Assembly: GCA_021464245.1 (NCBI GenBank)
Contig: JADCRB010000048.1
Location: 2,050,783-2,114,782, forward strand
Length of the DNA stretch: 64,000 nt
Source: Carallia brachiata
Lineage: Eukaryota > Streptophyta > Magnoliopsida > Malpighiales > Rhizophoraceae
Direction of reading: 5' to 3'
The stretch's first letter is position 1. Each line of letters opens with the position of its first letter. The notes below the pieces were generated by a model. The model did no database searches and was not told where the DNA came from. It saw nothing but the letters and a program-made list of their open reading frames with translations. Made by a program: the position numbers and the translations under genes. This document shows positions 1 through 13,540 of this stretch, piece after piece.

Positions 1-1184
1 CCCCAGTATGGACTCACCAATCTCCAAAATATAAAATTAAAACACAAGAAAACAGTGGAAATTATCCTCTATACCCACTATCAAGTCAAGCAAGATGAAG
101 GCCCCTCTTTGCAGCCAGAACTTTATTCCAGAAAGCACCCCCATAAATGGTCATACAGACGAATGCTAGCCAAGTGTCAAACCCAAGAACATAAACTAAA
201 ACCCATAACCCTCCTATATAAACTTCTTTTAACCAACACTTATCCAAAGATGTTCAACAATTACTTCAAAGAAAACGCTTCAAACCCGAGCAAGTATTGG
301 AGTATGGTACAGTAATATACCCCAAATACCATCCACATTGATAGCATTTAAATTTAGTTTTTGGTAAATACTATTACTACATAGTCCTCAAGGAACCTTA
401 TTCACATAAAAGCGCTTTTCGTATTCATACACAAGAAACCTTTTTGGCGTGCTAATATCGATATTGAGCATTGAATTTCAAGACCCATTTAAGGAAACAA
501 GAAAAAGTAACACTCCAAACAATTACACGAGCAATTAAGTGATTCATTTGCTAGTATACCTCCTGTAAACGTTGTTCTTGCAGTGCTTCCAGTAGGAATA
601 ATAGATTGCGCCATGAACTGTATCTACGATTAAAGGCCTCAGGCCTAGCATTTCCCGCTCGAGTCAATCGACCAACCTGTGGCAACTTAAGCTAGTTTAA
701 CCCCAAAATCATTTGACTTCAAGTTGTTAAAGTTAGACACACAGAGAGTAAGGGAGAGGGGAAAAACAAAAAAACTCACAAGAGAAGACATAGCCGGTGA
801 CCTCCACATGACCACAGTCCTAAAATCTCCCACAAACTTGATGGGGGAAAAAAACATTCTAAAAGGAGGGGAGAATGAGAAGAAAAGGGGCCAGGCGATT
901 GATGAAGTAAACTCTGTTCGGCTTGGAAGATAATTTGAAGAGGAAGCAAATGAACAGCGAAAATCGGAAAGAAGGATGAACTCATGGGCTGCACGACGGG
1001 CCTAAACCTAATGGGTTTGGAGCTTTTTTTTTTTTTTGGTTGGACGAAAAGAGAGCTTATATACTTTTAGTTTCAGTCCAATCAAGTCCAATTAATCACA
1101 AAGCTGAAAAGTAGTGGAAAGCTTAAACTAGAAAAGGGGTACCATAGGACCAAAAAAAAAAAAAAAAAAAGAAAAGGGGTACCA
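1..1184. other. Intergenic, no gene recognised
   Basis: Short open frames here show no recognisable domain, compositional bias or splice structure. The stretch contains poly-T near 1025, poly-A near 1150, and the block GAAAAGGGGTACCA at about 1131 and again near 1171, next to the SINE-like insertion that follows. Confidence 0.6.
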
Positions 1185-1318
1185 CAAGGTTAAGCATTTG
1201 CTCAACTGGTTGAGGGGGTTGTCTCTCAACCAGTAGGTGGGGGTTCAAATCTCATCAAACCTCACTTTCCCCTCCCTAAATGCTCAATCGGGCTCTTTAT
1301 AGACAAAAAAACAAAAAA
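1185..1318 (+). mobile_element. tRNA-derived SINE-like insertion
   Basis: The head reads like a tRNA gene. An A-box-like stretch (TTTGCTCAACTGG) near 1195-1210 is followed at about 1250 by a B-box-like GGTTCAAATCTC. The unit ends in an A-rich tail (about 1303-1320). Flanks repeat: AAAGAAAAGGGGTACCA lies just left and AAAGAAAAGGGATACCA just right, which looks like a target-site duplication of about 15 bp. A cloverleaf cannot be closed, so this is a SINE rather than a functional tRNA. The boundaries are approximate. Confidence 0.5.
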
Positions 1319-1334
1319 AGAAAAGGGATACCAC

Positions 1335-1530
1335 CAATCGTTGTGGTATAGTGGTAAATGTTGAACGTTATCAAATTAAAAGCCTTGGATTTGAAAATTA
1401 CCAGAGCGTTTGGTGGGACTAAACATGCTCCTCCCCTTTATAACTCTGGGTTATACTGTAACCATTCAGACAATTCAGAGGTTATCCTGAGAGAAGGGAT
1501 AATACTCTTTAACGGAATTGGACAAAAAAA
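1335..1530 (+). mobile_element. Second tRNA-related SINE-like insertion
   Basis: TTGTGGTATAGTGGTAAATG at about 1339 resembles the tRNA-Gly-like A box of plant SINEs. A degenerate B-box-like stretch (CCTTGGATTTGAAAATTACC) follows about 50 bp later. The unit runs into poly-A near 1523. It sits directly against the preceding SINE-like unit. The short open frame across it is not supported as a gene. No clear target-site duplication was found. Confidence 0.4.
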
Positions 1531-1540
1531 AAAAAGGTAG

Positions 1541-2337
1541 TAGGACGAAAAAAATAGTGTATTTGATTTTAATGTTTTAATTGTTGTTATTATTGTTGAT
1601 TACTGATTATTATTATTTATTATTGTTATTGATGAATAAAAATGAAATCATAATTTAGTTAAATTAATATTAACTGTTATTAATTTAACATAAAATGATA
1701 ATTTTAGATATTTTATTTTTATTTTATTATAATAGATTTTTTTTTTACTTCTAGTTAATTTAAACAAATATTTTTAAAAATTTATTGCACGTATTTCAAA
1801 ATAAAAAATTATTTCATAATTTATAATAAATATTATTATTTTAAATAGATTACATTTACTATTAAATATTTCTATTTTTGCTGTGAATTACTGTATAATA
1901 TTATAAGAAAAAAAAAAGAAAGGAAAAAAATTACACCTATGAAACTAATATTACTCCTACGAGAGATGATCTGATGGAGTAAGACTATCTATTATTTGAC
2001 AATTTAAGAATAAATAATGTAATTTTATTATTTTAAAAGAAAAAGATAAAAACAAAAAAAAAAATTTATGTTTACACCGGCAGTTTAATCAATTGTTCAA
2101 TACTCATTTCTAATAAAAATATTATTTTTATCCGTCAAAATAATGGTTGTCCTACTAGTGCGCCTTGTTTGTCGTGTGCTTCCTTTGCAGCGGTGTATTT
2201 TTATTAAGTGACGATCGCTTTGTAATTTTGTTATTTATTAGTTGTTAATAGAAATAAAAAATAATTTAGAGTTGTTTTTTCATCAATTATTTTTGATCTA
2301 TCAAGGATCAGCAACTAATAAAAAATTTATTAAACAC
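1541..2337. other. AT-rich intergenic stretch
   Basis: A/T-rich sequence with no coding signal, between the SINE-like units and the Harbinger left end. Confidence 0.6.
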
Positions 2338-4496
2338 TTAGGCCATGTTTGGAGTGGATTTAAAAATCGGTTTTCTGATTATTTTTTAATAAAAAAACAA
2401 AAATCTTGTTTGGAAAGGATTCTGAGTTTTCGTTTTCTAATTTTAAACATAAAACACTTTCTCATAAAAAAATCAAATTTTGGAACACAGGAAAGAGGGC
2501 TTTCCTTTTCTGATTTCGTTTCTCTCTCGACGCACTCCGGCCGCCTCTTCTCATCGATTTCTCTGTCTCTCTTCATGTTTCCCCTTCCTCTAGCTTTCTC
2601 TCTCTATTTCTCTTGTCATTTGTCCTAACTTCTTTTTGCTATATTTTCTCTCAAATCCCTAACCTATTTTTTGTTCTCCCCAACTAACGTCCGGTGATTT
2701 TTTTGACAGATTATGCTGGAGGTTTCATCCAAATTCCTAGCTCATCTCATCTGGTAACTGATTTCATTGAAGTCTTGGATCTAAATAAAAAGCTGGAAAA
2801 AGAAGCAAAAAGGACTGTTGCCGAGAGCCTCTGTTTCTCTTTCTCATTCGGGCGCTCTCTCTCTCTCTCTCCTCTCGCGTGCGCTGTGCAATCTGTCAGT
2901 GTAGAAGAAAAAGAAGAAGCCGTGATCTCCACCAGTAAGCTGAAATCCGTCGATTTCTACAGGTTTTCACTCCTATTCTCTCCATTCTTCTTTCTTCTTT
3001 TGTTCGATGCTTTAACAACAACCTCTCCGTTTGAGAAATCAGACTGCAGTTTTTATTTTGCTTTTTTTTCATTTATTTATATTTATATTTTGTGGATCTG
3101 TATTGTGAATCCGAAGAAGTAATTTCATTTTTCGTTATTACACGAATTAGAGACATTGTATCCTGGATTTTCCTTAATTTGTTTGGTTTTTGTTCTCAAT
3201 TTTTGTTCTTTTTTTTGTTGTTGAGAGGACGGTGCCATTTTGTTAATCGATTGTTCGTTGATTAGGTTCGTTTGTTGTTTAATAGGACTTTACAATTTTG
3301 ATTTCAGTTTTTCTCTCAATCTTGTTTGCATCTCTCTCTCTCTCTCTCTCTCTCCTCTCTCATGCCTTCTTTCCTTTGCCATATTTGGCTTGAGGAAGTG
3401 GGAGACTTGGGACAGTTGGCCTCTCCTTCCGGAAATCTGAGTTGGCATAATCCAGAGTACATGGAGGATTTGGAAGGAATAATGTATAGAGGTTCAGTTG
3501 CTTTGCAGAAAATGAATAATTTTTGGATTTAGGATTCTCTGCTCATTGTTTATTGTGGAAAATGAAATTTTATCTTTTCAATTGCTAGTCTCTTGATCTG
3601 AAAGGCTGAAGGATGTGAACTTTTTTGAGTTGGTTTTACTTCCCACACATGTTTCCACAGAGTGATGAGGTTGGACGGTTTATTTTTCTTGAGTTTCATT
3701 TCATCAAATGTGAAACATGATGTTTTTCTCCATCTTTACTGCATGCAGTTAGACTTGGGTCCAATCATATTCTTTTACAGACTGTAGTCTGCATTTGTTC
3801 TTATATATTCTTGGAAGACTCTGTTTCAATCTCTCGTATTATTCCACTGTTTTACTGAAATTTGCTCATTTGAATCTTCTCAGTTAATTAATCTTACCGA
3901 GGAGTCACCACTTTCTTTTTGTCTCTATACCAAATCGCTTGCTTCTTCTTCCAGCCAAGAGATAATTCTGATATTCCCAACAAAAATTGTTGTGCCTTTT
4001 ATTGTTTCTCACATTGGATTACTTTTTGATTGTTAGCTGACCGTCTAAGCTTAGTCTTATTAATGAAAATTTTGATGAAGTCCCAAGGTATCAATGATAG
4101 TTTTCTGGGTCTTATTGCCTTTGGGCTGAATTGAATGGGTATACAACTGATGGCCGTGGCCATTTACTTGGTTCATGCATACCTTTGGGCTTAATTGAAT
4201 GGGAAATAAATTTTGCTTCTCGCTCTCTCTCTCTCATTCTTCTTCTTAATTTTTTCTCTCTTTTTGTGTGAGCATTCAGCCATACATTTGGGCATGTGAT
4301 TGGAATCTTTTTTGAAATTGGTTGTTGTGCAGGTTAGTGTTCCTATGTAGTCTGCTCTATTTTCCTATGTAGCATGATGAATATGCATGTTATTTACCTT
4401 TTATCTACCTATTTATTTGAAATTTTTTGAATTTTTTTTTGTTATTTTAATTCATTTTCTTTGCAATGTGTGACTTGATTATATTCCCCTAGTTAG

Positions 4497-5525
4497 AATT
4501 ATATATGGCCAAATCGTCAATCTATTCCTACGACTGAGGATGAGGTGCTTGAGGTTGAATCCGAGGCTATATGGCCAGAAAAAGCTGAGGACCTCTTTAT
4601 TTCGCTAATGGAAGATGAGGTTAAAAAAGGCAATAAGAAAACTACCACTTTTGTTCGGAGTGCTTGGAAGACAATTCAAAATGAATTGAGTCGGAAAACG
4701 GGTAGGAGTTATTCACATCTTCAGCTAAAGAACAAATTCAACGCCCTTAGGAATCGTTATAAAAATTTCAAGAAAATCATCAGTCAAACAGGAGTAAGCT
4801 ATTCGTCTGCCACTAATACAATTTCAGCTTCTGATGATCAATGGGAGAAGTTTGCTCGGGTAATTATTGTATTGAATCAATTATTTTTAATTTTCCCTTG
4901 TTATATCCAACTATATATTAACCATGAATTACTATGTTGTTTTGTAGGAGATAAAAAATGTAAAACGATTTCAAAAGAAGGGTTGCAAAAATTATGAGAA
5001 GCTATGCACAATTTTTGGAGATACAACAGCAACTGGACAACATGCTTATGCTTCAACTCAGAGTCCCTCTAGCAGTGATGAGGGGGAGAATAATGAAAAT
5101 GAGAACAATGACGAGTTTGATGAGGCTGGCAATGATACTGATGATGTCCACGAAGATAAAAGGGCTAAAACAGGGACTAATTCAAGAACAAGAGGAAGAA
5201 AGGAACCTGATTTGCTTCAAACTGTGTTAGCAAGTTGTTTGGCCCAAATGACGAAAATTCAAAGAAAAGGAATGAGTTGTTTGAGAAGAGGTTGAATCCA
5301 TCTTCACAAGATTCTACTGGTGGCAGTGGACATGTTTCTAGGCTTGCAAATCCTAGTGTGCATTCTATTGATGCTTGCATGGAGGCACTTGATCAGTTGG
5401 AAGGACTTGATGATACAACATATTGCAAAGCAACCCAACTGTTCAAGGATGAAGATAACAGAAATATTTTCTTGAAGATGGCAGATGCAAGGAAAAGAGC
5501 ATGGATTCTAAATATGACAATGTAG
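4497..5525 (+). pseudogene. Harbinger ORF1, Myb/SANT-like DNA-binding protein (frameshifted)
   Basis: In PIF/Harbinger elements ORF1 binds DNA and assists the transposase. The first exon holds a Myb_DNA-bind_3-type trihelix domain: FVRSAWKTIQNELSRKTG, then LKNKFNALRNRYKNFKKI. An intron with GT at 4860 and AG just before 4948 separates it from exon 2, which encodes an acidic Asn/Glu/Asp-rich linker (about 5080-5160), a basic patch near 5180, and the usual C-terminal helix (CMEALDQLEGL, then LFKDEDNRNIFLKMADARKRAW). The frame open from 4948 stops soon after 5280. The conserved C-terminus lies in another frame (5235-5525), so a small indel near 5250-5275 breaks the gene. The true start, probably on an upstream exon, was not resolved. 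Confidence 0.7.
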
Positions 5526-5701
5526 TTTATATTAAATGGTTTAGAACTGCAAAATTAATTTATGTGTGTTTGGAACTTACTGGTTTTATTTAACATTTAT
5601 GACTCTTTATTGTTGATTATGTGTTACTAGTTGAATTTGTGATAGTAGATTAATACTTGGGTATTTTTGTTTGTAATAGGATCAACTCAATCAGTTGAAA
5701 T

Positions 5702-6677
5702 GAATCTAGAAGATCATGACATAGAGGAACTATTGTCACAATCAGATGATGAGATGGAACAAATTGTGCTAACAGTTCTTGTAGAAAGCTATTCCTCAAC
5801 CACACAATTTCGAAATCAACCAATACCACAAAGTATTTCTAAACTGTCAGGTCATGAGTGGGTGGTTGAAACATTGAATGGCCACCCAAATACTTGTGTT
5901 GATTTGTTTAGGATGAACAAAGCAACATTCCTTACTTTGTGTGAGGAATTGCAGGGGCGAAACTGGTTGCGTGACACAAGGTTTGTGACTGTGCAAGAAC
6001 AATTAGCAATATTTCTATACATTGTTGGGCAGAATGAACGTCAACGAACAGTTCGTGATCGGATGCAACACTCGATTGAAACCATCTCTAGGCACTTCAA
6101 ACGAGTTCTAAAAGCATTATGTTCACTTGCCAAGTTTGTTATTTCTCCTCCAAATCTTGACGAGGTTCCACCGGAAATAAGAAATAATCCAAAATATTTT
6201 CCTTTTTTTAAGGTAACGGCTCAGCTCTTACAATAATTAATTGCTTTTTTTAAATTTTTTACTTTGCATAGATTTTATTTCTAGTAATAAGCTGTTTTGG
6301 TCCAAAATTATTGGCAGGATTGTATTGGAGCAATAGACGGTACTCACATTTCCGCTCGTATTCCAGTTGCTGACCAAGTTCGATACCGTGGAAGGAAAAC
6401 TACAACCACTCAAAATATAATGTGTGCTTGTTCATTTGATATGCGATTTACATTTGTTATGACGGGTTGGGAAGGCACAGCAAATGATGCAAGGATACTT
6501 ATGGAAACTATTTCCAGACCAGAAGAATATCGTTTCCCCATGCCTCCACGCGGGAAGTATTATTTAGTTGATTCTGGATATACTAACATGCCTGGATTTC
6601 TTACTCCTTATCGTGGTGAGCGTTATCATTTAAATGACTATAGGCAGGGAGGTAGGCCGGCAGGACAAGAGGAGCTA
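5702..6677 (+). CDS. PIF/Harbinger DDE_4 transposase (C-terminus lost in gap)
   Basis: Encodes the nuclease that cuts and joins the transposon ends. Exon 1 (to 6212) begins MNLEDHDIEEL at 5701 or slightly upstream. It carries the N-terminal region with a helix-turn-helix-like segment typical of plant Harbinger transposases (FRMNKATFLTLCEEL; VQEQLAIFLYIVGQ; RMQHSIETISRHFKRVL). An intron at 6213-6317 has GT and AG ends. Exon 2 contains the catalytic core: first Asp in GAIDGTHI (about 6330) and second Asp in LVDSGY (about 6560). The third acidic residue and the stop lie in the 640-N gap from 6678. No stop interrupts the readable part, so intactness is undecided. The long open frames running through the gap into the CT array are artefacts. 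Confidence 0.8.
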
Positions 6678-7317
6678 NNNNNNNNNNNNNNNNNNNNNNN
6701 NNNNNNNNNNNNNNNNNNNNNNNNNNNNNNNNNNNNNNNNNNNNNNNNNNNNNNNNNNNNNNNNNNNNNNNNNNNNNNNNNNNNNNNNNNNNNNNNNNNN
6801 NNNNNNNNNNNNNNNNNNNNNNNNNNNNNNNNNNNNNNNNNNNNNNNNNNNNNNNNNNNNNNNNNNNNNNNNNNNNNNNNNNNNNNNNNNNNNNNNNNNN
6901 NNNNNNNNNNNNNNNNNNNNNNNNNNNNNNNNNNNNNNNNNNNNNNNNNNNNNNNNNNNNNNNNNNNNNNNNNNNNNNNNNNNNNNNNNNNNNNNNNNNN
7001 NNNNNNNNNNNNNNNNNNNNNNNNNNNNNNNNNNNNNNNNNNNNNNNNNNNNNNNNNNNNNNNNNNNNNNNNNNNNNNNNNNNNNNNNNNNNNNNNNNNN
7101 NNNNNNNNNNNNNNNNNNNNNNNNNNNNNNNNNNNNNNNNNNNNNNNNNNNNNNNNNNNNNNNNNNNNNNNNNNNNNNNNNNNNNNNNNNNNNNNNNNNN
7201 NNNNNNNNNNNNNNNNNNNNNNNNNNNNNNNNNNNNNNNNNNNNNNNNNNNNNNNNNNNNNNNNNNNNNNNNNNNNNNNNNNNNNNNNNNNNNNNNNNNN
7301 NNNNNNNNNNNNNNNNN
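6678..7317. other. Assembly gap (640 N)
   Basis: Run of N. It starts inside the transposase gene and ends at the edge of a low-complexity pyrimidine array, a typical place for assembly failure. Confidence 0.99.
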
Positions 7318-7815
7318 TCTTTTCTTTCTCTCTACCATTCTCTCTCCTTTCTGTCTACCCACATTCTCTCTCATTCTCTCGCTTTACTATTAATCTCTAC
7401 ACTCTTTTCTCCTTTTTCTCTCTCTACTCATCTCTCTCTACCCAGACTCTCTCTTTTTTTGTTTTATCGTTCTCTCTACTCATTCTCTCTCTACCCTCTC
7501 TCTCTATCATTCTCTTTACTCGTTCTTTCTCTACCCTCTCTCTCCTTTCTCTCTCTCTCATTTTCTCTACTCAGCCTCTCTCTCTCTCATTTTTCTCTCT
7601 CTACTATTCTGTTTACTCATTCTTTCTCTACCCTTTCTCTTACTATCATTCTCTCTACCCATTCTCTATCTTCTCTCTTTCTCTCTCCTTTTTCTCTCTC
7701 TATCATTCTCTCTACTCATTCTCTCTCTACCCTCTTTCTCTCTCTCTCTCCCATTTTTCTCTCTATATTTATACTTTTTTTACCATTTCTCTCACTATCC
7801 TTTTTCTATCTATTT
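7318..7815 (+). repeat. Polypyrimidine tandem array in Harbinger element
   Basis: About 500 bp of nearly pure C/T on the plus strand, built from irregular units such as CTCTCTACCATTCTCTC and CTCTCTACTCATTCTCTC, broken mainly by single A residues. The same units occur at 54700-55310 and, reverse complemented, at 18860-19740. Apparent Ser/Leu/Phe-rich open frames across it are a by-product of the repeat. Confidence 0.85.
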
Positions 7816-7944
7816 TTTTATTCTTCTAGAAAAAAAACAAAAATTGACAGCAATAAACACAAAAATTCAGCAAACAGCAAAAACATAAATCAGAAAATGA
7901 AAAACAGAAACAAAAAACTGACAGCGACTCCAAACGGGCCCTTA

Positions 7945-9600
7945 GGGTTAGGTTTTAGGTTTTAGGTTTTAGTTTTTAGTTTTACATTTTATGGGATTCA
8001 AATTAATTTTCCTATTTTGAAAAGGCTTTTTTTTTTTTTTCTCAGTCTACTTGAAAAAGGCTTTTTATGGATTTAATGAAAAAAAATCAGGTGGGTTGAG
8101 CCCAAAATCCATTTGACCTAACAATGTCTCTATCTTATGTGGATCTTACGTGGTGTTTTATTTTTTGTACACGTCACCATCACATCTCTATATCGCACCA
8201 TGTCACTAATCCTCACAGTTTCTGTTCACTGAACTTAATGTTGAGGTAGGTATATATTTTTTAAAAATTCTACAAAACTCATGTTGTAAATTTTGATAGC
8301 CGCAATAGGTTTGTTAATTCGCACAAAATTGATGAGTTTTTCAGACATTAAGCATGTTGTTTTCATCACAGAGGTCAATTTTTAGTTAACCAACTGCATG
8401 GCCGAAATTCCACTCATCAACATTTTGAAACGCTAAGTGCCTAGTTGTATCCCTATAGTTACTTTAATTTATTTTATTTTTTTAGTAGAGATAATAGTTC
8501 ATTATTGTGATAGGACAATCGAGAGAGGAAACTGAAGTTTCAACTTCAGTTGTCTTTTCAATAAAAAATATGCATATTTTACCATTTCAATTAAACTACG
8601 TTTTTTATGATTACTTTTTTAAATTAATAGAGTCAGTCAACTAACTAAATCGTTTTTAATTTTTGCAAGGCAAATCAGTCAATGAACAAAATTATGGAAG
8701 ACTCAAGACCGGAGTTAAGGAAATTAAAAAACAGAGATTGTCGCCGGAGACATATCGAAAAGTTGGGCATAGTTTATTCAGCGACTTGTCTAATTGAAGA
8801 ATTGGACCATTTTGTGATAAAAAATTTCAAGTGCTCTCATTGACGTTAATTAATTAAGGGGATCAACGACAAGGACGGGAAAATTAAAAATAAAAAAAAT
8901 TATTAGTCCATATTATATTATATACATGTTACGTCATTTATTAGAAGATTCTAAGTATAACTCTATGTATCTCCAACATTATTCTTATTTCTAGGCTTAT
9001 TTATCACTGTAAATAGATAACGAAATTGAGTTACTATGGGATACTTGCAAAAATAGGAAGAAAGAGCTCAAAGCGTCTGAGTATGTCCAGTATGAGTGCT
9101 TCCACGCCTAAATTTAGGGGTCAAGTAGGGGGGAAAGAGGAGCAAATGTGTGAGAAAGATTGAAAATAGTAATTTGTAGACCAAAAGCAAATTTAAATCA
9201 TTTTTATATATAGTCTTCTGAGTACATATATTTTTGAATGAGAATTTGAGGAAGCTAGTCCTGTCTCTGGAAAGTAATAGCTGTTATGATAGGTCTAGGA
9301 TCAAGAGATCAAGGTCGGGAAGTCCTAGTAATATTTCTTCCCTGAGGAGCCGTTGAGAAATGCTCCTCAGAGAAGTTAGATTAAAGAAAAAAATAAACTC
9401 TGTTCTGTCCATGCTATTATTTATATTTTATATAATAAGAGTTTCATTCTGTATAACAAGAAAAATATATAAAAAATATGTGTTTTTCTTGTTGTACAAA
9501 ATGAAACTCTTGTTGCACAAAATATAAACCTTGTTGCATTCGAGTAAAAAAACCCGATTCTAAAAGTGTAATGACATCTAAGATTAAATTAGTCACCGTG
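7945..9600 (+). repeat. Dispersed duplication, copy 1
   Basis: Closely matches 27360-28815 in the same orientation, line by line, with scattered substitutions. Shared landmarks include ATTAATTTTCCTATTTTGAA, the stretch around AACAGAGATTGTCGCCGG against GACAGAGATTGTCGCCGG, TTACGTCATTTATTAGAAGA, and AGTATGTCCAG against GGTATGTCCAG. It starts right after the Harbinger element with a degenerate TTTTAGG-rich run. It includes a ~200-bp insertion (9385-9580) absent from copy 2. No coding capacity was recognised. Confidence 0.8.
9385..9580. mobile_element. Small palindromic MITE-like insertion
   Basis: Flanked by AGATTAA on both sides (9378-9384 and 9581-9587). The paralogous site at 28795-28801 has a single AGATTAA with nothing inserted. 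The insert contains inverted arms: AAGAGTTTCATTCTGTATAA (about 9438) against TTGTACAAAATGAAACTCTT (about 9494). Size, internal inverted repeat and duplicated flank all fit a MITE. The superfamily is not identifiable because the extreme ends show no recognised signature. Confidence 0.65.
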
Positions 9601-10136
9601 TTTTAATTAGTCACTTATCCATCTTTTCGACAATAAAAATTAAAATAAAAGAAAATTAATGTGTCTATAATTAAACATGAAGCCAAATATTAAGGACCCA
9701 TGTAAGTTTTTAACCTTTTGGTATGTTATGCAGATGCAGCACTAAAATCAATGGCCGTCGCTTGGCCTTATCAAGCTTCTCTCTCTGTTTTTTTTTTTTT
9801 TTCAACTTTCCTCATTAGCATTTACAAATTTTTGATGTTTTAAAATTTTAACCTTAGAATTTAATTGTCCACAAGTTGGTTTGCCAGTATGCAGGTTAAC
9901 CAATCAGTTAGTTAATTACATGGTGTTTTAAATTGAAACAAATAGTTTATTTCGTGCAACAATTGATACAAATTAAAACTCACATATAATTGGTGCTGTT
10001 TTATTAACTGTTTCTAACGCCACAGTGAATGGTTCTTTCTTTAAAAACAAACAAGGATGTCCTGTTGGCAATTGAATAACTCTAAAAATGAATAAAATAA
10101 CAAACACTTTTATTTATTGGCGGCAAGTCTGAAATC
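9601..10136. other. 3' flank of peroxidase gene
   Basis: AT-rich, with poly-T near 9790. No gene was seen. The part next to 10137 should contain the 3' UTR of the minus-strand peroxidase. Confidence 0.5.
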
Positions 10137-12086
<1,950 letters not shown>

Positions 12087-12114
12087 GTCACAATTGTTAT
12101 CAATGAGCGCTGCC

Positions 12115-12122
12115 TTATATAA
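12115..12122 (-). promoter_or_regulatory. TATA box of minus-strand peroxidase
   Basis: TTATATAA (minus strand TTATATAAGG) about 30 bp upstream of the peroxidase ATG at 12086. The 5' UTR would be very short if this is the only core promoter. Confidence 0.55.
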
Positions 12123-13540
12123 CCACGGCCGCTCTAGCAGGCAGTAAAGAAACTTAGACATGTGAAGACTTACAATGAAATTAAGTTGAATAAATATTGG
12201 TATTCTAGTAATTTGTGTGACGAATTTTGTATTGAATGAAATTGAAATTGTTATTTTTAAAATTAAAATTAAAATTTTGGAAATATTTGTTATTTATATA
12301 TTTCAAAATATCAGTTGTAATTTCAAAAATAATAGTTACAATTTCACCTACAATAAAATTTTGACACAAAACTTTCGAATCATGTAACTACACTCAATTA
12401 AGTTTATCTATTCAAAACTTATTTCTCCAGTTGGGGGCAATCTATCTCAGTGGGATAGCCAAATTCCACCTGTATTTTTGCTATTTTCATCACCGACAGC
12501 ATTGCCTTTTATAAAAACATTAGCAGAGAGACAATTATTTAGTTGCAATAAACGTAACACTAACCAGCCAACCACCTAATAAACAGATCAATTTTTAAGG
12601 CAATCTTGGCCCTATCGTTAGATATAAAAGTGACATCTTTCTCATTGCACTGTGGTATGTATCTCGTAGCACCAACGTGTTTACCATTAAAGCAAAGCCG
12701 TACAATTGATTGGACAATCACACCACAAATTAAAAGCACCAGCTGGTTGTTTGTTTTTGTGCAGCTTGTTTTCCTGCTCTGAAGAGACTCTTGTGGTGGA
12801 TGTGAGGGATAATCTAAATTATTGTGACTTGTTTTTCTCGCATGCCATGCACGTTGGTGTAATTCACACACGGAAAAGATCTATGACCATAAGATTTTTT
12901 GACGGAAAGTAGCCGATAGATTGATATACAATGCCAAATTTAATTACATACGTTAAGAGTGAATGTTTGAATTGATATATTGTAATTAATTATTTTTTTA
13001 TAATTAAATATATTTTTTAATAAAAAATAAATAAAAAATATTTTTATTTTTTGTTAAAAAAATTAATTTTAATACGTCGACTTTATGTTTTTTTTTGTGG
13101 TGATTATGTATCTTTTTCCTAATATAGCAACGCATCACAGTAGTGCGGCATTTTTGCTGTAAATCAGGTTTTCTAGATTAAATATTTAAATTTAAAAAAT
13201 AATAATAATTTTTTTATGTTATGAAGCCCACCAACTTACTAATTCTAACTATCTTATAATCATAAAATTACAATTATATAGTAAAATTCAATTACAAAAT
13301 TTTTATCCGTGCTAGGGAATTGGGTCGGGATCCCGAAGAACCCAGAGGGTCAATGTTGCCCGCACACCACATGCATGATGACCCCACAAAGTGTCACTAT
13401 CTATGAAACATAATTGCCCAGTCTTGTTGATAATAATTCAATGTACCTCGTAGGTTTAAAAGGTCAAAAAAAAATAAAGACTTTACCCGGTTCAATAACT
13501 GTTCTTTTCTCCTAATTGAAATATAATTGCCCAGTCTTAT
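12123..13540. other. Promoter-side intergenic DNA
   Basis: No gene recognised. A 26-bp near-repeat around ATAATTGCCCAGTCTT occurs at about 13408 and 13523. The rest is AT-rich. Confidence 0.5.

Larger units (their letters stand above)
2341..7941 (+). mobile_element. PIF/Harbinger DNA transposon (with assembly gap)
   Basis: The left terminus is GGCCATGTTTGGAG and the right terminus, reverse complemented, is GGGCCCGTTTGGAG: imperfect terminal inverted repeats. Both are flanked by TTA (2338-2340 and 7942-7944), the 3-bp duplication typical of this superfamily. Inside are the two expected genes, a Myb/SANT-like ORF1 and a DDE_4 transposase. About 2.2 kb of AT-rich, CT-rich leader precedes ORF1. 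The right part after the 640-N gap is a pyrimidine-rich tandem array plus a terminal segment also found in two smaller elements in this window. The left end differs from theirs, so the gap could join two elements. ORF1 appears frameshifted, so activity is doubtful. Confidence 0.8.

Noticed and set aside
1185..1270. Possible tRNA gene
   Set aside because: A and B boxes are present but the acceptor stem and cloverleaf do not close, and an A-rich tail plus flanking repeats indicate a SINE.
6297..7965. Long open frames (443-510 aa) crossing the gap into Ser/Leu-rich protein
   Set aside because: They run through 640 N and then through a CT repeat; the Ser/Leu/Phe content is produced by the repeat. 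Only the transposase part before 6678 is real.
7944..7985. Telomere-like GGTTTTAGG repeats
   Set aside because: Units are irregular (TTAGGTTTTAGG), not TTTAGGG, and only a few; copy 2 of the duplication shows only TTTTTAG here. Not an interstitial telomere.
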